Positions 1 to 9,100 of a stretch of DNA of 33,665 bases are shown piece by piece. Positions within the stretch are counted from its first letter, which is position 1. The number at the start of each line of letters is the position of its first letter. Source of the stretch: Herbaspirillum sp. (GTDB taxonomy: Bacteria > Pseudomonadota > Gammaproteobacteria > Burkholderiales > Burkholderiaceae_D); the NCBI GenBank assembly GCA_028291765.1, contig JAQGNR010000300.1:1-33665 (forward strand), written 5' to 3'. Under the pieces are notes generated by a model. It ran no database searches, was not told where the DNA came from, and saw only the letters and a list, made by a program, of their open reading frames with translations. The position numbers and the translations under genes are program-made.

Positions 1-512
1 GCCGCATCGAGCAGCATTCTTAAAAGATCGTTTTCTGTGTGTGCCAGCAGCGTTACGACTTTCTTGATGAGTTGACCGCTCAGGTCTTGGAAATCCTGCG
101 CCATCATGATTTCCGAGAGCGCTGTGCGCGTGGTTTCGCAGCCTATCTGGGTCGCGGACATGAAGAGGGATGTTTGATCTGCGAGAAGCTGTAGCTGATC
201 AGGCACCAGCGCGTCCCTGGCGGCATGCGTCCATTCGTCATGCAAGTGCTTTGCCATGCGCCCCAGCCGATGTTGAATCGGAACGACTTGGTCCACTTTT
301 GTCAGCACGGTATTGTCCGCATTTTCGGTCAGATCGGCAATATGCAGCAGGCGTTGCCGGGCGGACGGGAATTCGCTCGCCACTTCGGCCAGCATCTTCT
401 CCGCGCCAAGTTCGCACAAGGCATCGTGCAGGGAGCGGATGATCGTGCCCAGTCGTTCAAATACGGGCGCATCGGCAGATTGCTCTGCAGCAGATCGAGG
501 TAATTCATTCAT
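1..512 (-). CDS. cheZ: CheZ, chemotaxis protein phosphatase (partial, C-terminus off the left edge)
   Basis: CheZ dephosphorylates CheY-P in the cytoplasm and so ends the tumble signal. I translated the minus strand from the ATG at 512-510; the reading frame stays open for 170 codons to the window edge. The decisive motif is near the end of the visible part, AQDFQDLSGQLIKKV, which corresponds to the CheZ active-site helix (the Asp and Gln that act on CheY-P in E. coli CheZ lie in its QDFQDLTGQ). Upstream is a long helical region, as expected for the CheZ four-helix hairpin. A purine-rich Shine-Dalgarno-like stretch (agaggg) lies about 7 bases before the start. Family length is about 210 residues, so some 40 residues, including the CheY-binding C-terminal helix, are missing here. 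A terminator at 582-618 separates it from the autotransporter gene upstream. Confidence 0.88.
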   Translation of the reverse strand, partial: MNELPRSAAEQSADAPVFERLGTIIRSLHDALCELGAEKMLAEVASEFPSARQRLLHIADLTENADNTVLTKVDQVVPIQHRLGRMAKHLHDEWTHAARDALVPDQLQLLADQTSLFMSATQIGCETTRTALSEIMMAQDFQDLSGQLIKKVVTLLAHTENDLLRMLLDA

Positions 513-581
513 GCGGCCAACCCTCTTTTCTTTAAAATTTTTCTGGTTTTTTGTCGAGCGTGTCTACAGGTAAAAGTTCAG

Positions 582-618
582 AAAAAACGCCCATTTTTTA
601 CGGTAGAAAATGGGCGTT
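582..618 (-). terminator. Rho-independent terminator of the first autotransporter gene
   Basis: A perfect 12-bp inverted repeat (aacgcccatttt at 586-597 and aaaatgggcgtt at 607-618) with a 9-base loop is followed, in the minus direction, by a run of T (complement of the A run at 582-587). It lies 25 bases after the stop codon of the gene ending at 643. Confidence 0.85.
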
Positions 619-642
619 ATCGTGTGGCCGGAATCAGTCGGA

Positions 643-3333
643 TCAGAACTGGTAGCGCAGTCGCACGTCGGCCGTCTGGCTGGTGTAGCCGGAGGCCGCC
701 TCCACCGAATACCGTGCCGTCAGGCTGACGTTCTCGCTGCGCGTGAGGGTCACGCCCAATACGAGTACACCGGTATCGGCCACCGGTGTCGGTCCCAGCG
801 TGGTAAAGCTGGTGACCCCGGTGGTGTCGGCGGCAAAGCTGGACACCGATTGCAGGCGATTGTTGTTGTACTCATGCCGCCAGCTCAGTTGCGCCGAGGG
901 CGCCAGCGCACCGTATGCGGTGGCGAAGGAGCGCTCCAGCTTGGCGCCGATGTCGCTCTTGACCGAGTTGCTGTTGGTCGCGCCCACGCTCAGCGCCGCA
1001 CCGTTGCCGCCGCTTTCGGTATAGGCATCCTGATGCTGGCGGCTGTAGGTCAGCCCGGCCAGCGGCGTCAGCGTGGCGTTCGATGCCAGCTTGATCGGAT
1101 AGCCACCTTGCACCGAGGCCACGTACTGCATGCCGTTGAACTGACCGTTGGCTGTGCCGGAGAAACCGTTAAAGCCGATGGCGCGCACGCTGTTGTACTG
1201 TTGCTGCACCGCGCCGGCCGACATATTCAGATACCACTTATCGGCGGCATAAGCGGCGTAGCCGATCAGTCCGTAAGACGTCACATGGGTAGAGCTGCCG
1301 CTGTTGTCGCCGTCGTTGGCCACCGAGGTATTGGCATAGCTGCCCAGGCCGCCAACCCGCCAGTTGTCGCCGAGCATGGTATCGGCGCCGATCAGCAGAC
1401 CGTTGTAACCGGCATGATAACCACTGATGCCGTCGCGCTGATCCTGCGTGGCATTGCCGCCGAAGGCCTGGCCCCAGAGCGCTACATTAGTAGGGCTTTC
1501 ACCAGCGGCGACACCGCTTTGGCCGTCGGCCTGCGCCACCCGCAGACCATCAACGTGCGCCCCTACCACGCCGAGCACGGCCTGGGTCGGCGCGGCCGCT
1601 GCCTGGCTGCTCGCCGCCACGGTCGCGGTCGGGCTTAATTGCGCGCCGGCGCGGTTGGCCGCTGCCGGCGAGCCGAGGGCGGCGACGGCATTCGACAGAT
1701 TCATCAGCGCGGCGTTAGTCCCAGTCGTATTGGCGTAGTTGAACAAGCCGGACAGCGACGACACCGCATTGGATGTGGTGGCCGAGTTGACCGGACCGGA
1801 CGACCCCAGGGTCAGCAGCAGATCGAGATTGCTGCCATCCGTGACGCTCGTTCCGATCACGCTGCCATTGAAGCCGGTGGCCGTGTAGATCAGGCTGCCG
1901 GCGTTGTAATTGGTGCCGCTGCTCGCTGCCTGCACCACCACGTAGCGCTGACCTTGGGCGAAGGCGTAGCTGTTCAGCTTCGTCAGGCTCACCGCCGAAC
2001 CTGAGGCAATCGTCGCGCTGCCCGATACCACCAGACGGCCGTAGCCGCTGTCGGTGCTGATGGCGCCCGTCGCGATGGCGCTGTTGGCCACGCCGATGTT
2101 CAAGGTGGCCGCCGCGCTCTGGCTGTAATTGCCGGTGATGCTGATCTGGTTGTTGATCTGCAGCGTGCCGGTGTTTGTCACCGTATGGCTGCCGACGTTG
2201 ATGTTGTCGTTGAGCAGTTGATTGCCGGTGCCGAATGCGACGTTCGAAGCGGTGTTGGTGATGGTGCCGATGCTGCCGGTGCTAAAGCCGGTCAGGGTGC
2301 CGAATACTGCGCCCGCACCGCCGTTGATGCTCAGAGCGTTGCTGGAAGTGTTCACGATGTTGCCGGCGATCACGCCAGCGTTCGTGATCGTGCCGAGCGA
2401 GCCGCCGTTGTTGATGGCATAGGCGGAGCCGCTGATGGTGCCGGTGCTGCTGTTGGTCAGTGTGGTGATGGTGCCGGTGTTGAAGATGCCGGTATTGCCG
2501 CCGCTGATGGCGCCGGTGTTGTAGAGGCCACTGCTATTGACGCCGATGATGCCGATGGTGCCGGTGTTGAAGATGCCGTTGCCACTACTATCGTTGGCGC
2601 TGATGGTGCCGTTATTGGTCAGCGTACTGATCGTGCCGCCGTTGCGGATGCCGCCGATGCCGCTGAAGATGCCGGTGGAGCCGGTGCTGATGGTGCCGGT
2701 GCCGCTGATGGTGCCGTTGTTGATTAGCGTGTCGATCGTGCTGCCGCTGTCGTTGGAGATGCCATTGTTGAGGCCGCTGATGACGCCACCAATGTTGTTG
2801 TTCAGCGTGGTGATCGTACCGATGTTGCCGATGCCGATGGCCGTTCTGCCGTTGATGGTGCCGCTGTTGTTCAGCGTGGTGATCGTGCCGCCGCTGTCGT
2901 TGTAGATGCCAAATTCGCTGCCGAGGGTGCCGCTGTTGATTAGCGTATCGATCGTGCCTATGTTGTAGATGCCGGCGCTGCCGCCGCTGATGGTGCCGCT
3001 GTTGTTCAGCGTGACGATGCTGCCGGTGATGGTGTTGTTGAGGCCGAGATAGCCGCCGATGATGGTGCCGCTGTTAATCAGCGTGCCGTTCGCCGCGCCC
3101 GTGGCGAGCAACGCTGTGGCGCCTACGCCTACGGTGATGGTTCCTGTGACCGTGCAGTCACCCGTGCTCCAAGTGACCTGAGTGGTGATATTGCCGCTTA
3201 TGGGGGTGGCACTGTTACACGTTTGTGCTTGGGCAGCTACGGGCGCCATCGCGGCCAGTGCGGCCGTCAAGGCCAAAGTTAATACCGTCAGGCGTCCTGC
3301 CGTCAATGGCGGCTGATGTTTGTATTTTTTCAT
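643..3333 (-). CDS. Autotransporter with beta-helical 'NSGTISG' repeats (type Va secretion)
   Basis: An 896-residue outer-membrane autotransporter. Residues 1-36 form a long signal peptide (basic N-terminus, hydrophobic run, cleavage after AAQA). Residues about 40-350 consist of many short repeats of the type TLNNSGTISG, typical of a right-handed beta-helix passenger. Residues about 350-600 are a less repetitive stalk with motifs such as YGRLVVSGSATIA and GQRYVVVQA, which also occur in the neighbouring paralogue. Residues about 620-896 are the beta-barrel translocator, beginning near NVALWGQAFGG and ending in the outer-membrane C-terminal signature VRLRYQF. The gene lies directly downstream of a paralogue (3484-5925) and shares its signal peptide and barrel. 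No protease or catalytic motif is visible in the passenger, so adhesion or surface display is only a guess. The ATG at 3333 gives the complete signal peptide. Confidence 0.9.
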   Translation of the reverse strand: MKKYKHQPPLTAGRLTVLTLALTAALAAMAPVAAQAQTCNSATPISGNITTQVTWSTGDCTVTGTITVGVGATALLATGAANGTLINSGTIIGGYLGLNNTITGSIVTLNNSGTISGGSAGIYNIGTIDTLINSGTLGSEFGIYNDSGGTITTLNNSGTINGRTAIGIGNIGTITTLNNNIGGVISGLNNGISNDSGSTIDTLINNGTISGTGTISTGSTGIFSGIGGIRNGGTISTLTNNGTISANDSSGNGIFNTGTIGIIGVNSSGLYNTGAISGGNTGIFNTGTITTLTNSSTGTISGSAYAINNGGSLGTITNAGVIAGNIVNTSSNALSINGGAGAVFGTLTGFSTGSIGTITNTASNVAFGTGNQLLNDNINVGSHTVTNTGTLQINNQISITGNYSQSAAATLNIGVANSAIATGAISTDSGYGRLVVSGSATIASGSAVSLTKLNSYAFAQGQRYVVVQAASSGTNYNAGSLIYTATGFNGSVIGTSVTDGSNLDLLLTLGSSGPVNSATTSNAVSSLSGLFNYANTTGTNAALMNLSNAVAALGSPAAANRAGAQLSPTATVAASSQAAAAPTQAVLGVVGAHVDGLRVAQADGQSGVAAGESPTNVALWGQAFGGNATQDQRDGISGYHAGYNGLLIGADTMLGDNWRVGGLGSYANTSVANDGDNSGSSTHVTSYGLIGYAAYAADKWYLNMSAGAVQQQYNSVRAIGFNGFSGTANGQFNGMQYVASVQGGYPIKLASNATLTPLAGLTYSRQHQDAYTESGGNGAALSVGATNSNSVKSDIGAKLERSFATAYGALAPSAQLSWRHEYNNNRLQSVSSFAADTTGVTSFTTLGPTPVADTGVLVLGVTLTRSENVSLTARYSVEAASGYTSQTADVRLRYQF

Positions 3334-3424
3334 GATTGTTATTCAGGTTGAAGTACAGGTTGAAGTACGGGATTGCAATAACGCATGCTACAAAGCGACC
3401 GTTATGTGATCGTTAGTAACAAGG
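3334..3424 (-). repeat. Upstream block of the first autotransporter, duplicated at 5926-6018
   Basis: About 90 bases before the start codon are nearly the same as the bases before the second autotransporter. Both contain the tandem words ggttgaagtac, gggattgcaat and the run gcgaccgttatgtgatcg followed by ttagtaacaagg (plus-strand reading). The conservation goes beyond what coding duplication requires, so the block probably holds the promoter and 5' UTR shared by the two genes. I could not identify convincing -35/-10 boxes. Confidence 0.6.
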
Positions 3425-3483
3425 GCGGCGCCGATCCCGCATAGCCCTGACCGCCCGTATCGAGTTAAAAAATTTGCGGTGGA

Positions 3484-5925
3484 TCAGAACAACTGCCGCA
3501 GTCGCACGGTGCCGGTCTGCGAGACGAAGCCGCGCGCGGCCTGCAGTTCGTAGCGCACCGACAGGCTTAGGTTGTTGGCCTTCAGCAGCGTCACGCCCAG
3601 CGACAGCTCCGCCAGATTCGATACCGGCACTGCCCCCACGGTGGTGAACGCCGTCTGGCCGGTCGGGTCTGCCGCGAAGCTCGCTCCCGTCACCTGCGCC
3701 GTATGGTCGTACTCATGGATCCACTGCAGCTGCAGCTCAGGCACGATCTCGCCGTAGTGCGTCGAGAAGCTCTTTTCCAGCTTCGCGCCCAAGCCACTCT
3801 TCACCGAATCCGCGTGCGCGGCGTCGACCGCCAGGGCCGCGCCGTTGCCGCCGCTTTCCGTATAGCTGCCCTGGTTCTGGTAGCTATACGTGAGGCTCGC
3901 CAGCGGCGTGAGCGTGACGCCATTCAGCGCCAGCGGATAGCCCGCCTCGGCCCGCGCTATGTACTGCCGGCCGTTGAACTGGCCATTGGCCGTGCCCGAG
4001 AAGCCCTGGAAGTTGACCTGACGCGTCGTGTCGTACTGCTGATCCATCACCGCGCCCGACAGGTTCACGTACCACGGACTGCCCGTATAGCTCGCGTAGC
4101 CGATCAGCCCGTAGCTGTTGATACGGGCCGTGTCGCCCGTGGTGTCGCCGGTGCTGTTGACCGCCGTATTGCTATAGGTGAATGCGCCGCCGGCACGCCA
4201 GTTGTCATTGATCGCCTTGTCGGCGCCGATCAGCAGGCCGCCATAGTTCGCGTTGTAGCCATCCACCTGGCCGATCTGGCTCTGGCCCGCATGGCCGCCG
4301 TAGACCTGGCTCCATACGCCCCATTGCGGCGCACCTTCGCCGGTGGCCACACCGCTGCCGCCTGCCGCCTGCGCGAGGCGCAGACTGTCGACGTGCACGC
4401 CGATCACGTTGAGCACATCGGTGGTCGGCGCGGCTGCGGCCGCGGTGGGCTGCGTCGGCGCCAGTTGCTTGCCGATCTGATTCGCGGTTGCCGCCGAGCC
4501 CTGGCTCAAGGAACCCAGCGCGGCGTTGCGCAGGTTATTCAGCGCGAGATCGCTGGTGACGTTGTAATTCTGCAGGCCATTGAGCGACGCGACGGCGTTC
4601 GGCGCACTCGCGATGGCGGCAGAGCTTGGCGTCGGATCTGGTGTCGGTGTCGGAGTCGGTGTCGGAGTCGGAGTCGGTGTCGGTGTTGGTGTTGGTGTTG
4701 GTGTCGGAATCGGAATCGGAATCGGTGTTGCGCTCACCACGTTCAGCACCAGATCGTGATTGCTGCCGTTCCCCGCGACCGTGCCGGTCACAGTCGACGT
4801 ATAGCCGTTAATCGAATAGTGCAGGTTGCCCTCGTTGTAGACTGCGGTGCCCGTCGTATCGACCACCACGTAACGCTGCCCGGCGGCGAAGGCGTAACCG
4901 TTGGACTGCAGGGTCACGGACGAACCCACGGCGATCGTCGCGTTGCCGGTCACCACCAGCCGACCGTAGCCGGTATCCGTGATCGCGCCTAGCGTGGTGG
5001 TGGCGTTGCTCGCCACGCCGATTTGCAGCGTCGCGCCGGCACCCTGGTTGTAATTGCCCGTGATCGTGATCGGCTGGTTGAGCTGCAACACTGCCGTGCC
5101 GGTGTTGTTCACCGCGTTGATGGTGCCGGTGCCGACGTTGATGTTGTCGTTCAACAGCAGGTTGCCGGACCCGAATCCGACGTTCGAGGTGGTGTTGGTG
5201 ATGGTGCCGATCGTGCCGGCGCTAAAACCGGTCAGGGTGCCGAACACCGCGCCCGAACCGCCGTTGATGTTCAGATTGGTGGTCGCAAAGTTCACGATGT
5301 TGCCCGCGATCACGCCCGAGTTCGTGATCGGGCCGATGGTGCTGGACACAGAATTGCGGATGGCATAGGCGCCCGTGATCAGGTCGCTATTAATCAGCGT
5401 GCCGATCACGCCGGTTGAGTTGATGATGCCCGCGGTGCCGCCGCTGATGGTGCCGCTATTGGTCAGCGTGTTGATTATGCCGCTGGAGTTGATGATGCCC
5501 TCGCCGCCGCTGTGAATAGTGCCGCTGTTGGTCAGCGTGCTTATCGTGCCGATGCTGCCGCCGTTGGCGAGGTTCCAGATGCCCACGCCGCTGTTGATGG
5601 TGCCGCTGTTGCTCAGTACGCTGATTTTGCCGGTGTTGGCGATGCCGTTGTTGCCGCTGATGACGCCGCTGTTGGTCAGCGTGCCGTTCGCCGCGCCCGT
5701 GGAGAACAACGCTTGGGTGCCGGTGGGGTTGATGGTTCCTGTGACCGTGCAGTCACCCGCGGTCCAAGTGACCAGGGTTGTGATAGAGCTGCCTATGGTG
5801 GTGTTGTTACACGGGGTTGCTTGTGCAGCCACGGGCGCCATCGCGGCCAGTGCGGCCGTCAAGGCCAGGCTTAATACCGTCAGGCGTCCTGCCGTCAATT
5901 GCGGCTGATGTTTGCGTTTTTTCAT
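3484..5925 (-). CDS. Autotransporter with beta-helix passenger and Pro-Thr repeat linker
   Basis: An 813-residue paralogue of the gene at 643-3333. The first 36 residues differ from it at only a few positions (MKKRKHQPQLTAGR against MKKYKHQPPLTAGR). The passenger (about 40-395) has fewer NSGTISG-type repeats. A linker of alternating Pro with Ile or Thr follows at about residues 399-432, then an alanine-rich helical segment. The barrel runs from about residue 535 (WGVWSQVYGG) to the C-terminal VRLRQLF. The Pro-Thr stretch is encoded by 6-base tandem repeats (4631-4729) and is absent from the paralogue. The product should be exported by Sec and inserted in the outer membrane. It is divergent from the BTAD-type protein starting at 6129. 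Its substrate or adhesion partner cannot be read from the sequence. Confidence 0.9.
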   Translation of the reverse strand: MKKRKHQPQLTAGRLTVLSLALTAALAAMAPVAAQATPCNNTTIGSSITTLVTWTAGDCTVTGTINPTGTQALFSTGAANGTLTNSGVISGNNGIANTGKISVLSNSGTINSGVGIWNLANGGSIGTISTLTNSGTIHSGGEGIINSSGIINTLTNSGTISGGTAGIINSTGVIGTLINSDLITGAYAIRNSVSSTIGPITNSGVIAGNIVNFATTNLNINGGSGAVFGTLTGFSAGTIGTITNTTSNVGFGSGNLLLNDNINVGTGTINAVNNTGTAVLQLNQPITITGNYNQGAGATLQIGVASNATTTLGAITDTGYGRLVVTGNATIAVGSSVTLQSNGYAFAAGQRYVVVDTTGTAVYNEGNLHYSINGYTSTVTGTVAGNGSNHDLVLNVVSATPIPIPIPTPTPTPTPTPTPTPTPTPTPTPDPTPSSAAIASAPNAVASLNGLQNYNVTSDLALNNLRNAALGSLSQGSAATANQIGKQLAPTQPTAAAAAPTTDVLNVIGVHVDSLRLAQAAGGSGVATGEGAPQWGVWSQVYGGHAGQSQIGQVDGYNANYGGLLIGADKAINDNWRAGGAFTYSNTAVNSTGDTTGDTARINSYGLIGYASYTGSPWYVNLSGAVMDQQYDTTRQVNFQGFSGTANGQFNGRQYIARAEAGYPLALNGVTLTPLASLTYSYQNQGSYTESGGNGAALAVDAAHADSVKSGLGAKLEKSFSTHYGEIVPELQLQWIHEYDHTAQVTGASFAADPTGQTAFTTVGAVPVSNLAELSLGVTLLKANNLSLSVRYELQAARGFVSQTGTVRLRQLF
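4631..4729. repeat. Hexanucleotide tandem repeat encoding a Pro-Thr/Pro-Ile linker
   Basis: About sixteen 6-base units of the type gtcggt, gtcgga, gttggt and atcgga lie inside the autotransporter gene. Read on the minus strand they give (Pro-Ile)3 followed by a long (Pro-Thr)n. Because the unit is 6 bases, slippage changes the linker length without changing the reading frame. Confidence 0.85.
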
Positions 5926-6018
5926 GACTGCTATTCAGGTTGAAGTACCGGTTGGAGTACGGGATTGCAATGACGTATGCTAAAACGCGACCGTTATGTG
6001 ATCGTTAGTAACAAGGAT
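5926..6018 (-). repeat. Upstream block of the second autotransporter, duplicated at 3334-3424
   Basis: This is the counterpart of the block before the first autotransporter, with the same ordered words (ggttgaagtac, gggattgcaat, gcgaccgttatgtgatcg). The remainder, 6019-6128, separates the autotransporter from the divergent gene starting at 6129. It is AT-rich and probably holds that gene's promoter. Confidence 0.6.
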
Positions 6019-6128
6019 TGCGCCCCCTGGATAAACCTGACTACCCGTATCGTGATATCTTTGAGAAATTATCAAAAAAAATTACGCCATTCGCGCGAAT
6101 GCCGTAAACACTACAATTAAGGGATTTT

Positions 6129-9100
6129 GTGGCGGCCCCCGTATTATCTTTGTCGACCCTCGGATCGCTACGCATCACCTGGGATAGCAAACCCGTTGCC
6201 GGACTCGGCGGCGGCAAGTTGGCCGCACTATTGGTTTACCTCGCGCTGGAGCCTGGCCGGCACCGCCGTGAAACCCTTGCCGAGCTGTTTTGGCCCGGGA
6301 TGCCGGCCGAGTCGGCACGCTTGAACCTGCGGCAGACCGTCTTCCAGTTACGCAATACGTTGGTAGAGTGCACCGGACATCCGTTCCTGCTCTCCGATCG
6401 TGATCATCTCGGCTTCAATGCGGATAGCCCCCATCGCGTGGATGCCGTTGAATTCATTTCACGGCAGGCCGGCTGTGGCGGGGAAGCGCCTTCGGAATGC
6501 GACGCCTGTCTTGCGCGGATGAGCGAATCGGCCGGACTTTACCGGGGTGCTTTCCTTGCCGATTTCACGCTGCCCGATTGTCCGAATTTTGAGGATTGGC
6601 TCCGGTTCAGGCGCGAATCCCTGCATCGCAGCGTGCTTGAATTGCTGGCGAAATTGTCGGATTGTCATGAACGGCAAGGCAATTACCGCGCCGCGCTGCC
6701 GGTTGCGCGGCGCTACACGGAATTGGAACCCTGGAATGAAACCGGTTATATGCGCACCATGCGCCTCTACGCCCGGGATGGGCAGCGCGATGCGGCGCTC
6801 GGCCAGTACGATGCCTGCCGCCGCATACTGAAGAGCGAACTGGGCGTGTTTCCTCACGCGGAAATGCAAGCGTTGATGGAGCGCGTGCGCCGCGGCGAAT
6901 TCGCGCCGGTCGATCAGTCCGCCATATCGGTGCTTCAGCCTTCGGAAGAACGGCGCATGGTGAGCGTGCTGTATTGCGAACTGAATGTGCCCGCAGCCGA
7001 GGATCCCGAAGATGCGATGGCGCTGCTGCGCGCGCCGCAACTGCGCTGCGAGGAGATCGTGCGAGGGCATTTCGGGCACATTGTGCAGGTTCACGGCGGC
7101 GGGCTGCTGGTCTACTTCGGGTATCCGCAGGCGCTCGAAAATGCAGCCTTGTCCGCCGTGCGCACGGCGCGGGAGCTGGCCGCAGTAGACATGCCCGGAC
7201 TGGAGATGCGCGTCTGCGTCCATAGCGGGCCTATCGTCACCGCCAGCAACGCGCGGATTCCAGACCCCATCGGCATGACATCCGATGCCGCCATCCGCCT
7301 GCGCCAGCATGCCGACAGCGGCGACGTCGTCGTCAGCGAAGAAACGCAACGGCGGGTGATCGGCTATTTCCGGTTCGCGCGCATCGAAGAACGCGGACGA
7401 CAACATCTGCCGCAGGCACTGAAAGTTTTCAAAGTCGTCGGAGCATCCGGCGCTGCCCATCGTCTTGCCGCCGCCGCAAAACTCACACCGTTCTCAGGAC
7501 GCCGGGACGAACTGGCAAGAATGACAAAAGCGTTGGCGCGGGCGCAACGCGGCCAGTTTCAGGTATTGCTGGTGTCCGGTGAGGCTGGTATAGGCAAATC
7601 CCGGCTGGTTAGCATGTTAATCAAGCGGTTCAATGACCGCTCGGGGATTGTGCGCGAACTGCGCGGCTTTCCCGAGACGATGCAATCGCCGTTGCACCCG
7701 GTAATCGCACTCTACGAATCGCTATGCGGTTTTGAAGCCGCGGATACGCCCCGGGTAAAGCTTGCCAAACTGCGCGACCTGCTGGAAACGCGCACGCCGA
7801 CGCTTGGCCGGCAAGGCTTGCCGCTTCTGGCGCGGATGCTCGGATTGACCGGCGAATCGGCCCCATCTTTGCCGGAATTAACGCCCGAGAAATTAAGGGC
7901 GGCAACCCACGCGCTATTGATCGATATGCTTTACATCATGGCGGCCCGTCAACCGGTACTGATGGTGGTGGAAGATTTGCACTGGATTGACATCTCGACG
8001 CTGGAGCTGCTCTCGATGCTTGTCGCCAATAGCCGGCAGGCACGCATATTTCTGCTGATGACGGCGCGACCGGCATTGACGCCGGATTGGCCGGGAATCG
8101 AGATCATGCCGGTCGCGCCGTTGCCCGATGCGGCCATAGCGGACATGGTCGATGCCTTGTGCGCGGACATGCCGCCAGAACGGCAGGCGCGCATCGTCGC
8201 CCGTGCCGACGGCGTCCCGCTGTTCGCCGAAGAACTTGCGGCGATGGCGCAGGAGCGGGAGCTTCCGGCAAATCTGCACGATTTGCTGATGGTGCGCCTG
8301 GACAGTCTTGGCCCGGCACGGACGATAGCGCAACTGGCGGCGACCGTCGGCCGCGAATTCGACATGGATTTTCTGGGCCGGATTGTCGATCTCTCTCCTA
8401 ATTCGCTGCAGAAGGCAATCGGCCAGTTGCAAGACTCCGGACTGGTGCAGCAATTGGCGGACGAGCGCTTGCAGTTCAAGCACGCCTTGGTGCAGGAAGC
8501 GGCTTACCAGTCGCAGACCCGGGCAGCGCGGCGGACGACGCATCGGCGTATCGCCCAACTGCTGGAAACCGGATATCGGGAAGTAGCCGCACATCAGCCG
8601 GAACTGCTGGCGCAACATTGGAGCGCGGCAGGCGAGGCATCCAAGGCGATCCATTATTGGCTGGCGGCGGGCGGGCATGCTGCCGATCAATTCGCGCATA
8701 GCGAGGCGGTATCGCACTATGACGCGGGTCTTGAGCTGCTGGCGAAACTGACGGACGACGTGGAAAGGAATCGGCTGGAAGTCGTGCTGCTGTTCAATCT
8801 GGGCAAGTCGGAACAGAAGGTGGCGGGTCATGGGCAGAGGCGTTCCGGCGCGTTGTTGGTCCGTGCCGTCGCACTGCTGGAACGGGGCGCCGGCGATAGT
8901 GTCGACCTGTTTAATGCCTTGTGGGGTTTGTGGGAAAGCTCAGGCTCCCAGGCCGGCTATGAGGAAACGGTCCGGTTGGCGCGGCGTCTGCTGGATATCG
9001 CCGAAAAGGAAGGCAGTCGCGTCCTCTTGCAGCAGGGCCACTATGCCATGGGCAACGGTTTCTTCTGGACAGGGAAGTTGGACGCGGCGCGCCGGCACCT

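Noticed and set aside
610..1638. Long plus-strand frame opposite the first autotransporter
   Set aside because: It is antisense to a gene with a complete domain architecture, has Arg/Gly/Val-rich composition and begins inside the terminator; it is a GC-rich shadow.
2400..3100. Repetitive DNA in the autotransporter that could be mistaken for a CRISPR array
   Set aside because: The repeats are variable, in frame and code for NSGTISG-like beta-helix turns; there are no constant repeats with unique spacers and no cas genes.
3395..3422. CRP/Vfr-like site (tgtgatcgttagtaaca) in the autotransporter upstream block
   Set aside because: The spacing between half sites is wrong by one base and the second half is a poor match.
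3421..3480. GC-rich inverted repeat gggcgg...ccgccc after the second autotransporter as a terminator
   Set aside because: The stem is short, the loop is long and no T-run follows in the minus direction, so I do not call a terminator.
3703..4992. 429-codon plus-strand frame opposite the second autotransporter
   Set aside because: Its Arg/Cys-rich low-complexity part is only the reverse reading of the hexamer repeat, and no domain is recognisable.
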